From NCBI GenBank assembly GCA_006386115.1, contig VFIW01000061.1, positions 62,001 through 126,000 of the forward strand: a stretch of DNA of 64,000 nucleotides. The letters run 5' to 3'. This document shows, in pieces, positions 1 through 11,691 of the stretch (the stretch's first letter is position 1; each line of letters opens with the position of its first letter). Source of the DNA: Globisporangium splendens. Its lineage: Eukaryota; Oomycota; Peronosporomycetes; Pythiales; Pythiaceae. A model generated the notes under the pieces. The model ran no database searches and was not told the origin of the DNA. It saw only the letters and a program-made list of their open reading frames with translations. The position numbers and the translations under genes are program-made.

Positions 1-394
1 TCTGCGCCAGTTGCTCGACAAGCTCGAAGGTGGCGCCCTCAATGAACACCTGGTTGGTGATCCAGAAGCTCTTAGTCTTGGTGAAAAGCGGAGTGGTGGT
101 CGCTGATTCCTTGCTCAGCAGAGCGGTCACGTCTTGCTGGGAGCGTTCGGCGGACCGCGAGAGCGAATCGACCAAGTGCGCGATCTGCTGGCCGCGGTCG
201 CTGAACGCCGCTTCTTTTTGACTCGACAAGACGCTTTCCGTTCCGTCCTTCATGGTGACGATGAGGTTGACAGTTGCCTGCTTTCGCAGGGTGCGATGGA
301 CGTCTCGATGGACGCGAGGCATGCTGGAGCCACTGACCAGGGACGATACGGCGGTAGTGGCCACGAGAATGGCCATGAGCTTCATGAAGACCAT
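1..394 (-). CDS. Subtilisin-like serine protease, 5' part only (runs off left edge)
   Basis: This is the N-terminal part of a second copy of the protease gene at 1270-2709, in opposite orientation. The ATG lies at 394-392 on the minus strand and is the mirror of the ATG at 1270. The frame encodes the same hydrophobic signal peptide (start MVFMKLMAILVATT) and the same propeptide region, about 131 codons, and is still open at base 1. The catalytic domain would lie outside the window, so activity cannot be judged. Near-identity with the right-hand copy shows a recent inverted duplication. Secretion through the ER is inferred from the signal peptide. Confidence 0.8.
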   Translation of the reverse strand, partial: MVFMKLMAILVATTAVSSLVSGSSMPRVHRDVHRTLRKQATVNLIVTMKDGTESVLSSQKEAAFSDRGQQIAHLVDSLSRSAERSQQDVTALLSKESATTTPLFTKTKSFWITNQVFIEGATFELVEQLAQ

Positions 395-464
395 GGTGAA
401 GAGACTTGAGTTTCTGGGCGAGCTGTAGATGTTGCTGGCAGGCCGCAAAAGCGAGAATGAGCGA
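1..464. repeat. Left arm of inverted repeat (protease 5' end)
   Basis: Bases 1-464 are the reverse complement of about 1200-1663 (paired positions sum to 1664) with very few mismatches, for example at 443 and 461. The match ends about 70 bases upstream of both start codons, so the arms hold the 5' leader, signal peptide and propeptide. The arm continues beyond the left edge. Confidence 0.9.
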
Positions 465-1199
465 GTTGCTTACGACCTGTTGGAAAGAGAAGCACCAAAC
501 TGACTGGTGTGCTCAGAATGAATGACGACATTAATCGTCAGATGCACCGAGATGTTGACGTGATTTGCCCGTGAAGAGCAGAGTGACACCAGTGATCTCG
601 TTGTTGGACGGAAATACGAGATCCTGTTAAACTTGATATACGACTACTCTTAATCCAACATGTTGTTGAAGAAAGTATAACACTCAACTAAAAGTTATCT
701 GTAAACCGATAGTGCAGTCGATATGCTGACAAATGTTCTTGCTCCAAGTTGTTTGGACTGTTTGCAGGGAGTGTAATCAGAGATGGGAAATGAGCATGTC
801 AACGAGTCGCGAGTCTGCGTTGACGGAAGTGGGACGTTGCTGCAAGGAGTCAGTGGATTTGCTCGGATACCTCCCCAAACTTTGAGATTTCAGACTCGGC
901 AGTATGGTAATTCTTGGAGGGAAGCAAAACTTGTTGGGGATCCCCTAGTTTGATAATCACGCAACATGCAAAGTATGCCAGTTGTTCTTGTTGATCTCTG
1001 AGTCGATTGACTCGGATGGGGTCAGCAAAACGGATCATTTCATGAGGTTATGAGCGTTCTGCAGTTCGGAGTGACCAAAGTCACAGACTGTGACTTCTTC
1101 GGTGTGACTCACAGCACATCAGCATATTAAAGCGTGCGAGATTAATACCACTCGCCGCAGAAAGAAGGTGCTGGTGGCCGATTGGTTATCGGTACAAAG
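465..1199. promoter_or_regulatory. Shared spacer between divergent protease genes
   Basis: This 735-base stretch separates the two head-to-head protease copies and must hold both promoters. It is AT-richer than the genes and carries no convincing ORF. An AT-rich patch lies near 1125-1145. I could not identify a specific initiator or factor site. Confidence 0.45.
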
Positions 1200-1663
1200 T
1201 CGATCATTCTCGCTTTTGCAGCCTGCCAGCAACATCTACAGCTCGCCCAGAAACTCAAGTCTCTTCACCATGGTCTTCATGAAGCTCATGGCCATTCTCG
1301 TGGCCACTACCGCCGTATCGTCCCTGGTCAGTGGCTCCAGCATGCCTCGCGTCCATCGAGACGTCCATCGCACCCTGCGAAAGCAGGCAACTGTCAACCT
1401 CATCGTCACCATGAAGGACGGAACGGAAAGCGTCTTGTCGAGTCAAAAAGAAGCGGCGTTCAGCGACCGCGGCCAGCAGATCGCGCACTTGGTCGATTCG
1501 CTCTCGCGGTCCGCCGAACGCTCCCAGCAAGACGTGACCGCTCTGCTGAGCAAGGAATCAGCGACCACCACTCCGCTTTTCACCAAGACTAAGAGCTTCT
1601 GGATCACCAACCAGGTGTTCATTGAGGGCGCCACCTTCGAGCTTGTCGAGCAACTGGCGCAGA
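1200..1663. repeat. Right arm of inverted repeat (protease 5' end)
   Basis: Mirror of bases 1-464. It covers the last 70 bases of the leader and the first 131 codons of the complete protease gene. Confidence 0.9.
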
Positions 1664-2709
1664 TCTCGTCCATCGTCGAGATCCGTGAGGAATCCGTGCT
1701 GGAACTTCCCAAGGTCCTCGCTGCAGGTTCGTCCGACAGTAGCCAGAACAACTCGACCGGCCCCGACGCTTTTGTGACGAATCCATCAGCTTGGGGAATT
1801 CAAAAGGTTCAGGCGCCTGAGTTGTGGGCTAAAGGCACCACCGGCCAAAACATTGTCGTCGGCGTGATCGACTCGGGTGTTCGTGGAACCCACGAGGCAC
1901 TGCGAAACAATTTCCTCGGAGACTACGGATGGCTTGACCCTGAACGTCACGCTGCTGCTCCGTACGATAATGCCGGTCATGGTACACACGTCGCCGGATC
2001 CATTGTGGGTCGGAACGGGATCGGCGTTGCTCCCGGTGCGAAGTGGTCGGCTTGTAAAGCTTGCCGATCGGATACCTGTGTCGAGTCGGAGATGATCACG
2101 TGCACGCAATTCATGCTTTGTCCCACGAACACCGATGGAGCAAATCCAGACTGCTCCAAGGCGCCTCACGTGATCAACAACAGCTGGAGTTCTGGGAGCG
2201 GTGGAAACACGAACTACGCTGCAATCATTGCTGCGTGGCGTCAGGCCGGCATTATTCCTGTCTTTGCGAGTGGCAACGTGTACCCAGCGTGTGGGACCGT
2301 CGAGTCGCCTGGCGATGCTCCAAATGTCATCGCTGTCGGAGCAACGAATGCGGATGATTCTTTGCTCTTCTACAGCGGCACCGGCCCTACTGTCACGGGA
2401 TTTCTCAAACCCGATGTCACGGCTCCTGGTGGCGCAATCTACTCTGCCGGGTACACAAGCGACGATTCCTATCGAGTTACCTCGGGTACGAGTATGGCTT
2501 CTCCTCACGTTGCTGGCGCGATTGCACTGATGTTGAGTGCAAACCCGGCACTAACGTTCGACCAAGTACTGGCTACGCTCAAGTCAACGACTGACACCAG
2601 CACGCTTGTCTCGAGCAACCGAACCTGCGGCGGAACCCCAGACAACGTGTTTCCAAACAATATCTTTGGTTATGGCCGTGTCAACGTGCTCAAGGCTGCA
2701 GGTCAGTAG
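1270..2709 (+). CDS. Secreted subtilisin-like serine protease (peptidase S8)
   Basis: A 479-residue, intronless protease. I chose the ATG at 1270 because it begins a signal peptide (MVFMKLMAILVATTAVSSL); the open frame upstream to 1168 has no such feature. An inhibitor-I9-like propeptide follows (roughly residues 30-145). The catalytic domain has the full set of S8 motifs in order: VGVIDSGV (Asp), GHGTHVAGS (His), NNSWSSG (oxyanion Asn) and SGTSMASPHVAG (Ser). The WGIQKVQAPELW stretch at the domain start resembles bacillopeptidase F and similar enzymes. The predicted role is extracellular protein degradation. It forms a divergent pair with the partial copy at 1-394, so expression may be shared. 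All catalytic residues are present, so it should be active. Confidence 0.93.
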   Translation: MVFMKLMAILVATTAVSSLVSGSSMPRVHRDVHRTLRKQATVNLIVTMKDGTESVLSSQKEAAFSDRGQQIAHLVDSLSRSAERSQQDVTALLSKESATTTPLFTKTKSFWITNQVFIEGATFELVEQLAQISSIVEIREESVLELPKVLAAGSSDSSQNNSTGPDAFVTNPSAWGIQKVQAPELWAKGTTGQNIVVGVIDSGVRGTHEALRNNFLGDYGWLDPERHAAAPYDNAGHGTHVAGSIVGRNGIGVAPGAKWSACKACRSDTCVESEMITCTQFMLCPTNTDGANPDCSKAPHVINNSWSSGSGGNTNYAAIIAAWRQAGIIPVFASGNVYPACGTVESPGDAPNVIAVGATNADDSLLFYSGTGPTVTGFLKPDVTAPGGAIYSAGYTSDDSYRVTSGTSMASPHVAGAIALMLSANPALTFDQVLATLKSTTDTSTLVSSNRTCGGTPDNVFPNNIFGYGRVNVLKAAGQ

Positions 2710-3250
2710 AGCCTTCTCAACATGGCAACTTCACATCGTAATCTTCAATGAAATTCAGTACTCCCTGATACTGTTTCTTCATTTTCAGCCCTCACCAACC
2801 CGTTTTCTTTGTCTCCACATCGTCCACACTGACGCAGGTTGCTCGACCACTTTCTTGTCATAGTTGCACGTAGAATGTCAGCAAAGTCGTCGAAGCACGG
2901 TCGATTAGGAAGCTTCTCTTTTGCTCAACGTGTTTTCCCGTTGTTATATTCGTGATCGTCAACCTGAGTCGATACGTCGGTACAATCGTACTTCGAAGCA
3001 GTCGATGGAAAACGCGCGCTCTCACCTTCATCAACCACCGGAGATTACATTACCGAAACAGAGGAAAGCTCAATGACGCTCATTCAGACCATAGTTACAC
3101 GCACACAGAGTCTTCAATCGCTGATGACATCCCTCAAACCCTGTTGCTGAGCTGTTGCTGCAATTGCAGCATTTCGTACCAGCACCGCATGATCGGCACC
3201 CTCCATCGCACATCTGCTTCGAGAGATAAATGCTGTGTGATGAGCATTAG
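2710..3250. other. Intergenic, nothing recognised
   Basis: Convergent 3' flanks of the protease and the first array gene. Short chance ORFs only; no repeat or RNA gene was recognised. Confidence 0.6.
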
Positions 3251-4771
3251 CTATAGCGATTGCTCGAGCAGCGCATTTTCCAAAAGCTGCATATGTGAGG
3301 CGAAGTGCTGCTGATACGTTGGTAGCACAATCTCCGAAAGCAAGGACAGGTGCTTATCTCGTCGAGCCATCTCTTGCTTGGATGCGCCAGGAGTCAAGCA
3401 CACATACGATCGCAAAAGACTCGCTGGGAACGACCTGGAGCCCTTTCGTCGCAATGGTTTCACGATCCCCCAACTTCTCTCTTCGATTGTCACGACCTGA
3501 CCGGTCGATTTAATTGGCCACTCGCTGACACCATCCCAAACGAAAACCGTGCGGCCATGTTCATAAAATCGCTTCGAGATGCCACGTAGTGTTACCACGA
3601 CATCGCCAACGACAAACTGGATCTCGATTGCCACGCTCGTCGCGCTATACTCGTACATCTAGACAACCATAGACAAATCCAGATATCACGATGTTCACAA
3701 TACAATGCGTAAGGTAATTCCGAATTGCGAACGCAGCCACTCGTACCTGCCCCCGTCCTTTCAAGTTGACTAATGAGCCGGTATTTCTCAAACGCATCGC
3801 CGCGTCATTGACCTGGTGCAGTTGAAATGGGATGACTCGGGAAGACGTGAACTTCAACACTGCACCGCCGCCGTCGTGACTGGTGTCCAGTTGTGCGTCT
3901 TCAATGTCGACAATAGCTTCCGTCAACCCAACTTTCTGGAACACCTGATCCAGCTGATGATAATGCATCTCGACATTTCGCGCCAGCCGTTTAAAGATCA
4001 TCGCGTCAGGCGTGGATCTCGGGTACGACGGCACGCTTGTTTGCACAAATGGAAGCGTTGCTGAAGTGTCCATAATTTCGGAAAGCTGTAAAAGGAAAGT
4101 GAGCGTTCGGTAATCAGGCGTTGATGGGCATCACGGCAAGATCACATGTAGAGTGCAGGAAGCATTCAAAAGGTGTTGAAGCATACCGTCAACGGTTTGA
4201 GATCACGCATCGCCTTTGCAAACTTGTTGATCACCTTCGTATGGTCGCTGCGAAGCTTCTTGAGATAGATATTCTCGAACACAGTGCTTCTCACTTGCTC
4301 ATCGTCGGACGCCAGACCACTACGCTCCGCGCACGCACCACGCGAAGTGTCATGGGACTCAACGTCGGCACTTCCGTCTTTCCTTTTCAGAAACTCCAGC
4401 TGACTCTCCAAGCGCATCGCAGCTTTGCGGAGCGCGTGGATCTCTTCTCGCTGCCGTTTCCGCGCCAGATTCCCACCACCGCACTTGCTGCCGACACTAC
4501 CAGTGCCAGCCTTCTCGGAAAACCGCAGAACCTCCGTTTGAACGTCAACTATGTCGTTTTGAAGCATCGAAGTTACCGACTTTGTCTGCTGAAAATGTTG
4601 CTCCAGTGCTGCGAACACGTCGTCTGGTGGGTCCTCGGAAGCGCCGAACATGGAGCACACAGAGGCAGACACTCTAGGCGAATAGAGAGTACCCACAAAG
4701 CTCCCGTCGCTGTCGAGATCGAGAAGAAGCGCATCGAGCGCCGCGCGCTCTGTGGTGTCGTCTGCCTCCAT
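3251..4771 (-). CDS. Array copy A: bZIP-like coiled coil plus START-like protein
   Basis: A 443-residue protein from three phase-0 exons: 4771-4187, 4085-3747 and 3658-3251 (introns of 101 and 88 nt, both GT..AG). Residues 10-22 form the short motif ALDALLLDLD. Residues 103-131 are a basic stretch (ARKRQREE) running into leucine heptads. A second helix (about 160-190) follows. Exons 2 and 3 form a mixed alpha/beta region with the family landmarks VIPFQLHQVNDAA, ISKRFYEHGRTVFVWDGVSEW and a last amphipathic helix ending LLENALLEQSL. I infer nuclear DNA or RNA binding through the N-terminus and a lipid- or ligand-pocket fold at the C-terminus, because the second half looks like a START-type domain. 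Databases often call this oomycete family M96 mating-specific; this is from memory. Nearest relatives in the window are copies B and C. Confidence 0.8.
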
Positions 4772-5242
4772 GGTGTTGTTGCGCTTCGGCGCGTTCTCCA
4801 GTTGTCAGTGTGCTAAGTACGCACGTTTGCGCTGAACGTACTTAGAGAACATGCCTTCGTTTTTCTGTTGGAAATGGTCGAGTGATGAACAGAATTCGCA
4901 TGGAACCAAAGTGAGCCACGAGAATCTGTTTGATGACGATCGCTCGCTACAGACACACGTTTTGGTCAAAATGTAACGACTGACAGAAACACGAACACAT
5001 ACTCTCTCAGCAAATCTGGCTCCGACACCAAAATGCTTTGTGTGTTGACAGTCGAAAACCGCTGAGTTTGTTTTCAACAACGTCCAAAATGTTCAATTTC
5101 GTGGATTTTACTCACGGCTCAGGTGTTCATCATTTCAACAAATCGCTTTAGATCACAGTGGGCAGAGCCTCGCATATCCTCTTCAAGAAACTGGTTTCCA
5201 TCCTTCCTCGCATACACTCGACTCAGAATGCCCGCAAACCAA
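4772..5242. other. Intergenic, promoter of copy A
   Basis: Upstream region of copy A and downstream region of copy B. A 91-codon chance frame (4805-5080) shows no family features. Nothing else was recognised. Confidence 0.5.
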
Positions 5243-6659
5243 TCAGACTCGAAGTCTTCGCTGAATCGATCGCTCCAGTAAAGCGTTTTCCATCAATTGC
5301 CTCCGTGCTTTGAAAATTTGCTTATACAGTGGCAGGACAACGTCGCCGAGTACGGCGATATGGTCAGACTGGGTCGCTTCTTTCGTAGCTTTCTCTGTGG
5401 AATCTGGGGTCATGCAGACGTACGATTGGAAAAGACTTACGGGCGAAGACGCAGCCTTTGAACTTTTTCGGGATTGCGGATAAGGCTTGATAGCTGCCCA
5501 TCCTTTTTCTTCAATAGTGATGATTTGACCTGTCGATTCACTTGGCCATTCACTGATGCCATCCCAGATCACGACAGTGCGACCATTCTTCTCGTGATAC
5601 CGCTTCGAGACACCACGAACGTTGATCCTAACGTCACCCAGATCAAATTGTTTTTGATATGCTAGGCTCTTTTCAGTCTGCTTGAATATATGGGAAGTCC
5701 CACCAGTCAAGTTCATGATCGCCGCATTTTTGGATAAGATCATGGCCACTTCGTTGATTTCAGCCACGGAAAACGGAATGATTCGGGACGTCTTGAAGTT
5801 CACAAACGCACCGCCGTTTAGACTTGTACCGACTTGTGCATCGAGGATTTCCACAGGATTTTCGGTCAAGCCCGCTTCTTTGAATACTTGCTCCAGTTGA
5901 TGGTAGCGTGCCTCAACATTCTTCTCCATCATTTCGAAAACTGGCGCATCTGCCTCGCGTTGAGGGTACAAATAGGAAGGCGCGGACGTGCATGGACGCA
6001 GCATGGACGAGCCCAGAATATCAGATGCCTACACAGAGGTGAGTAATCTATCAGCCAAACAGGAATACACAGTCATAAAACCACACTTTTCTCTGCAGAC
6101 TGCCTACCGATAGTGATCGCTGCTTGTGTAGCACTTTTTCGAACTGCTCCATCACTTTATTGTGGTCGTTCACGAGTTTGTTGAGATGGATATTCTCCAG
6201 CGCCGTGATCTTCGCGGCGTCGTTGTCCTGTCTGCTGCTCTCCGCCGCCGCCACCTTGAGCTTTCTTCTGTATTCCCGCGAGCATCTGTCTTCTTCGTCC
6301 TCGTCATGCGAGCGACAACTGGACGGCGAAGATGACGACGATGCTGAGCCTCTGCTTGCCGCCTCCTTTAGTTCCTTCAGCTGCTTCTCGAACTGCAGCG
6401 CGGTCGCGCGTAGCTCCTGGATCTGCAGCCGCTGCCGTTTCCGGACCGTATTGCCGTTGCTTCCGAGACTCGCAGGCTTCTTCTTCGCAACCACGGGATG
6501 AGGCGGATCTGCTACGTTCCCCGTTTCCCAATACTCGACAGTACACAGCGGCGGTGGGTCTCTGAGACTCGCTGAATCGTAGGCCCTTAGCGCACGAACG
6601 TCGCCGCCGCCGCCGTCCAGGAGGTCGAGGAAGAGCGCGTCGAGCGCCGAGCAGTCCAT
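5243..6659 (-). CDS. Array copy B: bZIP-like plus START-like protein, intron 2 missing
   Basis: A 445-residue protein from two exons: 6659-6108 and 6028-5243, with a single 79-nt intron (GTAGGC..GTGTAG). The position that holds intron 2 in copies A and C is continuous coding here. N-terminal motif ALDALFLDLLD (residues 5-15), basic coiled coil 72-100 (VRKRQRLQIQELR), a serine run near 105-115, and a second helix around 150-184. The START-like half shows IIPFSVAEINEVA, VSKRYHEKNGRTVVIWDGISEW, an unusual run of basic residues near PQSRKSSK, and the final helix LMENALLERSIQRR. The first Met of the ORF fits the family start. All frames are intact, so it should be functional. Closest by eye to copies A and C. 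Confidence 0.82.
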
Positions 6660-7003
6660 GCGTCTTCTGTTTCAGCAGTGCACTCTGGTAGTCACGAGAA
6701 AAAGGAAAAAAAGACAGCAAAAGTGACCATTAAGTACGTGTGTTGTGTGTGCGCACTTTAAACTGTCAAGTGTGTAGGCGCTGAGAAGGGACAGAAAGAT
6801 GCTAAATCAACAAACACTAACTGACACAGAACAGTTTCGATGATCAACAGATTTCTCTCACGATCCAAAGAACCCAACACCATTCGGTCAACGAGAGAAG
6901 CTTGCAATCGCACATTGTTCCTAAGAAATACAGTCGGGGATGAATAAACAAGAGTGCACTCTTGTGCTGAGGGAAAAAGTGTAGCTAGGCTCTAATATCT
7001 GTC
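6660..7003. other. Intergenic, promoter of copy B
   Basis: Spacer of 344 bases between the start of copy B and the 3' end of the first GH5 gene. A/G-rich near 6690-6720. No gene was recognised. Confidence 0.5.
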
Positions 7004-8993
7004 CTAGGTTGTTGTCTCCTCTCCGAAGCACGGGAACATTTTCAGATCTGGCAGCGCGTTCATTTGCGCCATGCCTTCCAGGAACACTTTGTTCGGACTC
7101 AACCAGTCGTCCTCGAGCAACCCTTCCGTGAACGTGCCGTACGTGTCGGCTGGGTTGTACTGGTACGCACTCTCAGGGTTCAGAGACCACATGTATCCAC
7201 CCGCGAGACCAGCGTCGAGCATGGCCTGGATCGTGTAATCTGTAGTTCGCTGGGTCGTCTTCTTCGGGTGCAAGTCCGTCGCGTACAGTCCGGCGAACTC
7301 GCCGAGGACCACAGCTTCGCTCTTGTTCTTGGAAATGTACCCAAACATGTCGTTGAACGTCGCCTCGACGTTGTACTTCAAGGTCGCATTATCCAGTTCG
7401 ACGTAGTTCAGCAGGACGTTCTCCGTTCCGACAGTGCCACCGCCGTACAGGTAGGATGCTGGATTAACACCAGTGTTGTAGTAGTGCGGCGCGTAGACAA
7501 CCTTTTGCTCCGTCGAGAGTGTGATTGGCAGCGTGGCCACACTCTGTAGACCAGAACCCCACCAATCATAGTAGCTCGATTTGGTTCCGTTCAACGTGAA
7601 CGTATGGTCGGAGTTGATCCCTTCGACGAACGCCATCCAGTTCTTGCAGCCCTTGAGCATTCGGTTCCCAATCAGCGTCGCACCTACCACCCAATCTGGG
7701 GCATCGCCACCCCACGAGCAACTGTGAGGCTCGTTCTTCAGATCCAGCCCGATGATGTTCCAATAGTCCGTAGTGCACAAGTTGCTCGTGAGTGTGTCGA
7801 CGGCTTCTAGGAACTGGTCCTGGGTCACGTTCAATGTCGTACTGTACCACGCACCACCAGAGTCCGTCGTGTCCAACGTGTGCAGACTGATCATCACTGA
7901 AATGTGGCGATATGCAAGCGCCTTGACGATCGTCTGGATGGTCGACATGTACGTTGAGATGTTCAACGCTCGGTTTGTGTTCAGATTGATCAAGTCGGAG
8001 CTCGGAGCGACATTATCCAGGATGCTCTTAATACAAAGTGGGAGACGCACACTGTTGAACTTGTTGCGCGCCAAGAAAGCTGCAATCTCGTACTGTAATT
8101 GCATTGCCACATGCAGAAAGAACGACATAGAGAATGAGTTAGTGAGGTGAACGATGAAATGGTAGCGGATATAGCGTGAAAAATCTTACCGCTGAGGTGC
8201 CGTTGTCTGAGTTTTCCCAAAGCCCGAGCGGAATTCGTACGCCACTGTACCAACAAAGCCACAACAACAGAAAATTAGTCTCAGACCGAATTCAACCCGA
8301 ATGAAAACCGGGGCTAGAGGCATTCACAAAGCCACGTACGTCTCCATGCCGAACCAGTTCACTCCTTTGATTGCAACCGCCACTTCCGTGCCGTTCGCCG
8401 CCTGGGCGATGATCTGGCCGTTCTTGCTGAGGTAGTTTGGCAGCTCACAGCCCATGTCCGGGTACACTTTCGGGTTTCCAACCTGTCCGTCGTCGGAGAT
8501 GATGTCGTCGCTGCTGTTCAACCCGTCCTTGATCTTGCGGGAGTTCTGGGACGCGAGCTCGTACCGCGCCTGGTTGGTCGTCGCTGAATCTTTCGTTTTC
8601 ACCGCTTCATACGCGATCAGCGCACTCGCGACGCCGAAGATCACGAGAAAGAGCACAATGCCTGGCCATCTCTGCATCAAAACAACAGCAAAAGTCAGTA
8701 AGCGCGTGATTCCTCAGCCTTCATATCCTAGGCTTCATATGCCAACATACTCGGTAGCGTCCTCTGTAGTCGCGTGGACGCTCGTCCAGCACACCTTCCT
8801 CGGGCTCATACGCCATGATCAGCTTCATTTCGGTCGCGCGGCCACCGCTGGCGATGGATTCCGTCGGTCTGGGCTGGATGGCGTCTCCATAGAGGTACGA
8901 GGGTGCGCTTGGTCCGCTGTGCGTGTTCCTGCTCAAGTCGAGCTGACTGTGGGCGTAGGTCGGACCAGTTCCAGTAGTGTCCGAAGCCCTCAT
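7004..8993 (-). CDS. Type II membrane-anchored GH5-family glycoside hydrolase, copy 1
   Basis: A 572-residue enzyme from four exons: 8993-8751, 8671-8340, 8244-8190 (only 55 nt) and 8092-7004, with introns of 79, 95 and 97 nt. An N-terminal cytoplasmic tail of about 80 residues precedes one membrane segment (WPGIVLFLVIFGVASALIAY), and the rest is extracellular. Catalytic GH5 landmarks are GVNWFGMET, NSVRLP, LDLKNEPH (proton-donor Glu) and VVLGEFAG (nucleophile Glu). The family cleaves beta-glucans or related polymers; the exact substrate (cellulose, 1,3- or 1,6-glucan) cannot be read from sequence. The small exon 3 links GME(T) to GVRIPLGLWENSDNGTSA and restores phase. The gene is duplicated at 11692-13582, with array copy C between the two. 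Role in own-wall remodelling or host wall attack is inference. Confidence 0.88.
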
Positions 8994-9858
8994 GACGCTC
9001 TAATAGTCTGCACTTCTGTGCGAATACTAGTCGACGGATGAAAAGCGATTATGAGGTTCAGGTATCCGATTCTCGCTGGTTGTGACGGGGAGCAAGTAGT
9101 TCAGAATACTGAGAGCGGAAACGTTGGGCATGGACATGTCTGTGGGAGAAGGAGAAATCTCCCAAAATTTGTGCCGCTCTCTTGCTATCCTTCGTGCCTG
9201 CCTGGCCTTCTGCTATACCAGAGCCGTGCTGCGTCAGCGCGTGCCATCAGGGAACGGAGGGATAACAAATGATCGGGCGGCCGCGCTCGTTCCAGAATGC
9301 AGTCCGATCACATTGAGCTGCTCGATCATGAGTCTCACGCAAGACTCTCTAACGACAGTGTCGGATCAACACAGTACACACAGTTATACATTTTACTCTG
9401 TTCTTTAGCACTGGCAAACGGACTGTAAAGACGAGGCACACATGAGAATAACAAGGTGCTGTAAACACTGGCAGGAAACAAGCCCAGTCACATGTCGCAC
9501 GAAAGTCTTGGCTTGATTGGGATCCTTTGTTGGGATCCTGTGCCCTCCATTTTCAAACGAGAAATTTAGAATCCGCCGCATTTGTCATTTTTTCTGCATC
9601 GCACACTCAAGTCCAAAGCCGTCCCTCAAGCACGTCGCTTCAAAACATTTTTCGCGCTTGAGAATGTCCACTTGCTTCGCTTGCTCTCGTGCTCTCTAGC
9701 TTTTTCGTCTCCTTCTTCGACTGCTGTGTATATCCGCCAACGTTATTGTCTCCGCGCACCAGAGTCAGCTGCCGGATTGCGATTGTGTGCACCCTCCTGA
9801 CTCTTTGAGCTTCGACAACCATATCTTCGTGACTATTCGCCACTGCTGGTTCACTGGT
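8994..9858. other. Intergenic, nothing recognised
   Basis: An 865-base stretch upstream of the GH5 copy 1 gene and downstream of array copy C. Several short overlapping frames occur but none has family similarity or an in-phase intron pattern. Confidence 0.5.
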
Positions 9859-11462
9859 TTATACCCGAACTCTTTGCTGTAGCGAGTGCTCGAGAAGCAC
9901 ATTCTCCAGGCGCTGCAAGTGTGCGATATGTATTTGTTCATACGACGGCAGCACGACATTGGAGAGTAGCGTGACGTCAGCATTGTGATGTGAAGTATTC
10001 ATGGGCATTTGAGACATCGCAACGCTTGGCACAGGTGTCATAAACGAGCACGCTTGGAAGAGACTCGCGCCAGACAATGGCTGTGTGCTCTTCTTTTTGG
10101 CAATTGGATATGGCTTGACAACCACCCACCCTTTTACTTCAATCGTCACGATTTGACCCGAGGATGCACTCATCCATTCGCTGACTGTATCTGTGACGAC
10201 GGTCGTGCGGTCGTTTTCGTGGTACCGTTTCGAGACTGTGCGGACAGTGATGGTGGCGTCGCCCATAACCAATTGCTTTTTCAGCGCAATACTTCTCGAC
10301 GACCGTTTGTAAATCTACCACGAAAGCGCAAAGACAAGAGGAGTTAGCACGGTTGCATGCATACTTTTGCAGACAGATTTTTTACCAGTTCATGCTTGAA
10401 CGCTTCGGTGGACGCATGCTTGGCCGCTTCGTTGATCATGTCCACTGAGAAAGGCATCACTTGGGACGCCTTGAAGCGCGCAAAAGAAAATCCGTCACCG
10501 TTCGTATCCACTCGCGCGTCACAGATGCCAACTTGACTGTCCTTTAGTCCCACATCCTTGAACACCTGTCTTACTTGATGATACCGCTCATCGATGTTCC
10601 TTGCCAGTAACTCGAAAACGCGCTCATCACATTCAAGACTCGGAGACGCACGCACAGTTTGGATTCCATGCCAGAGAGCACCCGAATCCGCCATGATCTC
10701 AGATACCTGCACAGGGAGCAAGCGCAAAGAATAGGAGGATCAGAGACGTCAGATGAAGAGACCAATAAAACCTCTGGGCTTCCCTACATCATTGCAAAGA
10801 GGCAATACATCATATACCGAAAGAGACGGGTAGCTGCGTAGAGTAGCCTGGAACTGCTGGGTCAAGAGATCGTGCTCCTTCACAAGCCGCTGGAGTCGAG
10901 TGCGTTCGATATCCTTCTCGCCATCCTCACGCGCACCATCCCTCGCAACAAATTTTAGCAGATTAGGGCTTCCAGACGCATGCATTTCTCTGATCTTCTT
11001 CTTGACTGTCAGCTTCTCAACCTTCTCCTCCAACAGTACAGCTTCCTCCCGAAGCGCGTGGATCTCCTGGCGCTGGCGTTTCCGTGCGGCGTTCCCGCCG
11101 CCGTTGTTTTTCCGTCTGGGGAGGATTTGCGCTGATTCAATCGCGTCACAACTGCTATATGAAGACAGGCTCTGCGTATCGCTTGCACTGGTATCTGTCT
11201 GCTCGTAGAAGGTACCACCTGTGCATGCGTTCTTGGAGCTGTCCGTGCCGAATGCCGCGTCGAGCATATCGAGACTCCCAGGTGCATTGAAAAGTTCAAG
11301 CACGTCCAAGTCTGCGAGAACAGGGGAATCAGCGGCGTCCCACGGCATCTCCGAGTGCGGCGGCATCTGGGACGCGTACGCAGTGGGCGTGCTGACGCTG
11401 TCGTCGCCGTAGATATCACGCAGGAACGCCGCCATCTGCGCCACTTCGTCCGCATTGTCCAT
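9859..11462 (-). CDS. Array copy C: bZIP-like plus START-like protein
   Basis: A 480-residue protein from exons 11462-10818, 10706-10365 and 10314-9859 (introns 111 and 50 nt). I start at MDNADEVAQM because this gives the acidic N-terminus seen in the family; an in-frame ATG at 11501 would add 13 residues. Basic coiled coil at residues 126-152 (AARKRQRQEIHALREE), followed by a lysine-rich second helix. Exon 2 begins VSEIM as in A and B. START-like landmarks: MPFSVDMINEAA, TVSKRYHENDRTTVV and the terminal helix LENVLLEHSLQQR, which is also the ending style of copy B. Of the three members of this subgroup it has the shortest intron 2. It lies between the two GH5 genes, so a block of array gene plus GH5 gene was probably duplicated. 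Confidence 0.82.
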
Positions 11463-11691
11463 GATGATGGAAATGCTGTTGTGACTTGTGCACCGACGCA
11501 TTGCGTGGATGCTAAGTGCGCTTGTTTCACTGACTTGATGTGTACTTAAACAAGTTCTCAGAGCATGATTGCGCTCATGTCGACAAAGTGAACACTTTAT
11601 CCTACGATATTAGAAGGGTTTTGTAAAAATAGCATATGAAAAAATGCATGTTTTTGGTAGGATATGTATCGCCAACAACCTTGCCGAAACC

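Noticed and set aside
134..409. 91-residue plus-strand frame identical to 1255-1530 on the minus strand
   Set aside because: It is the antisense shadow of the protease N-terminus in both arms of the inverted repeat.
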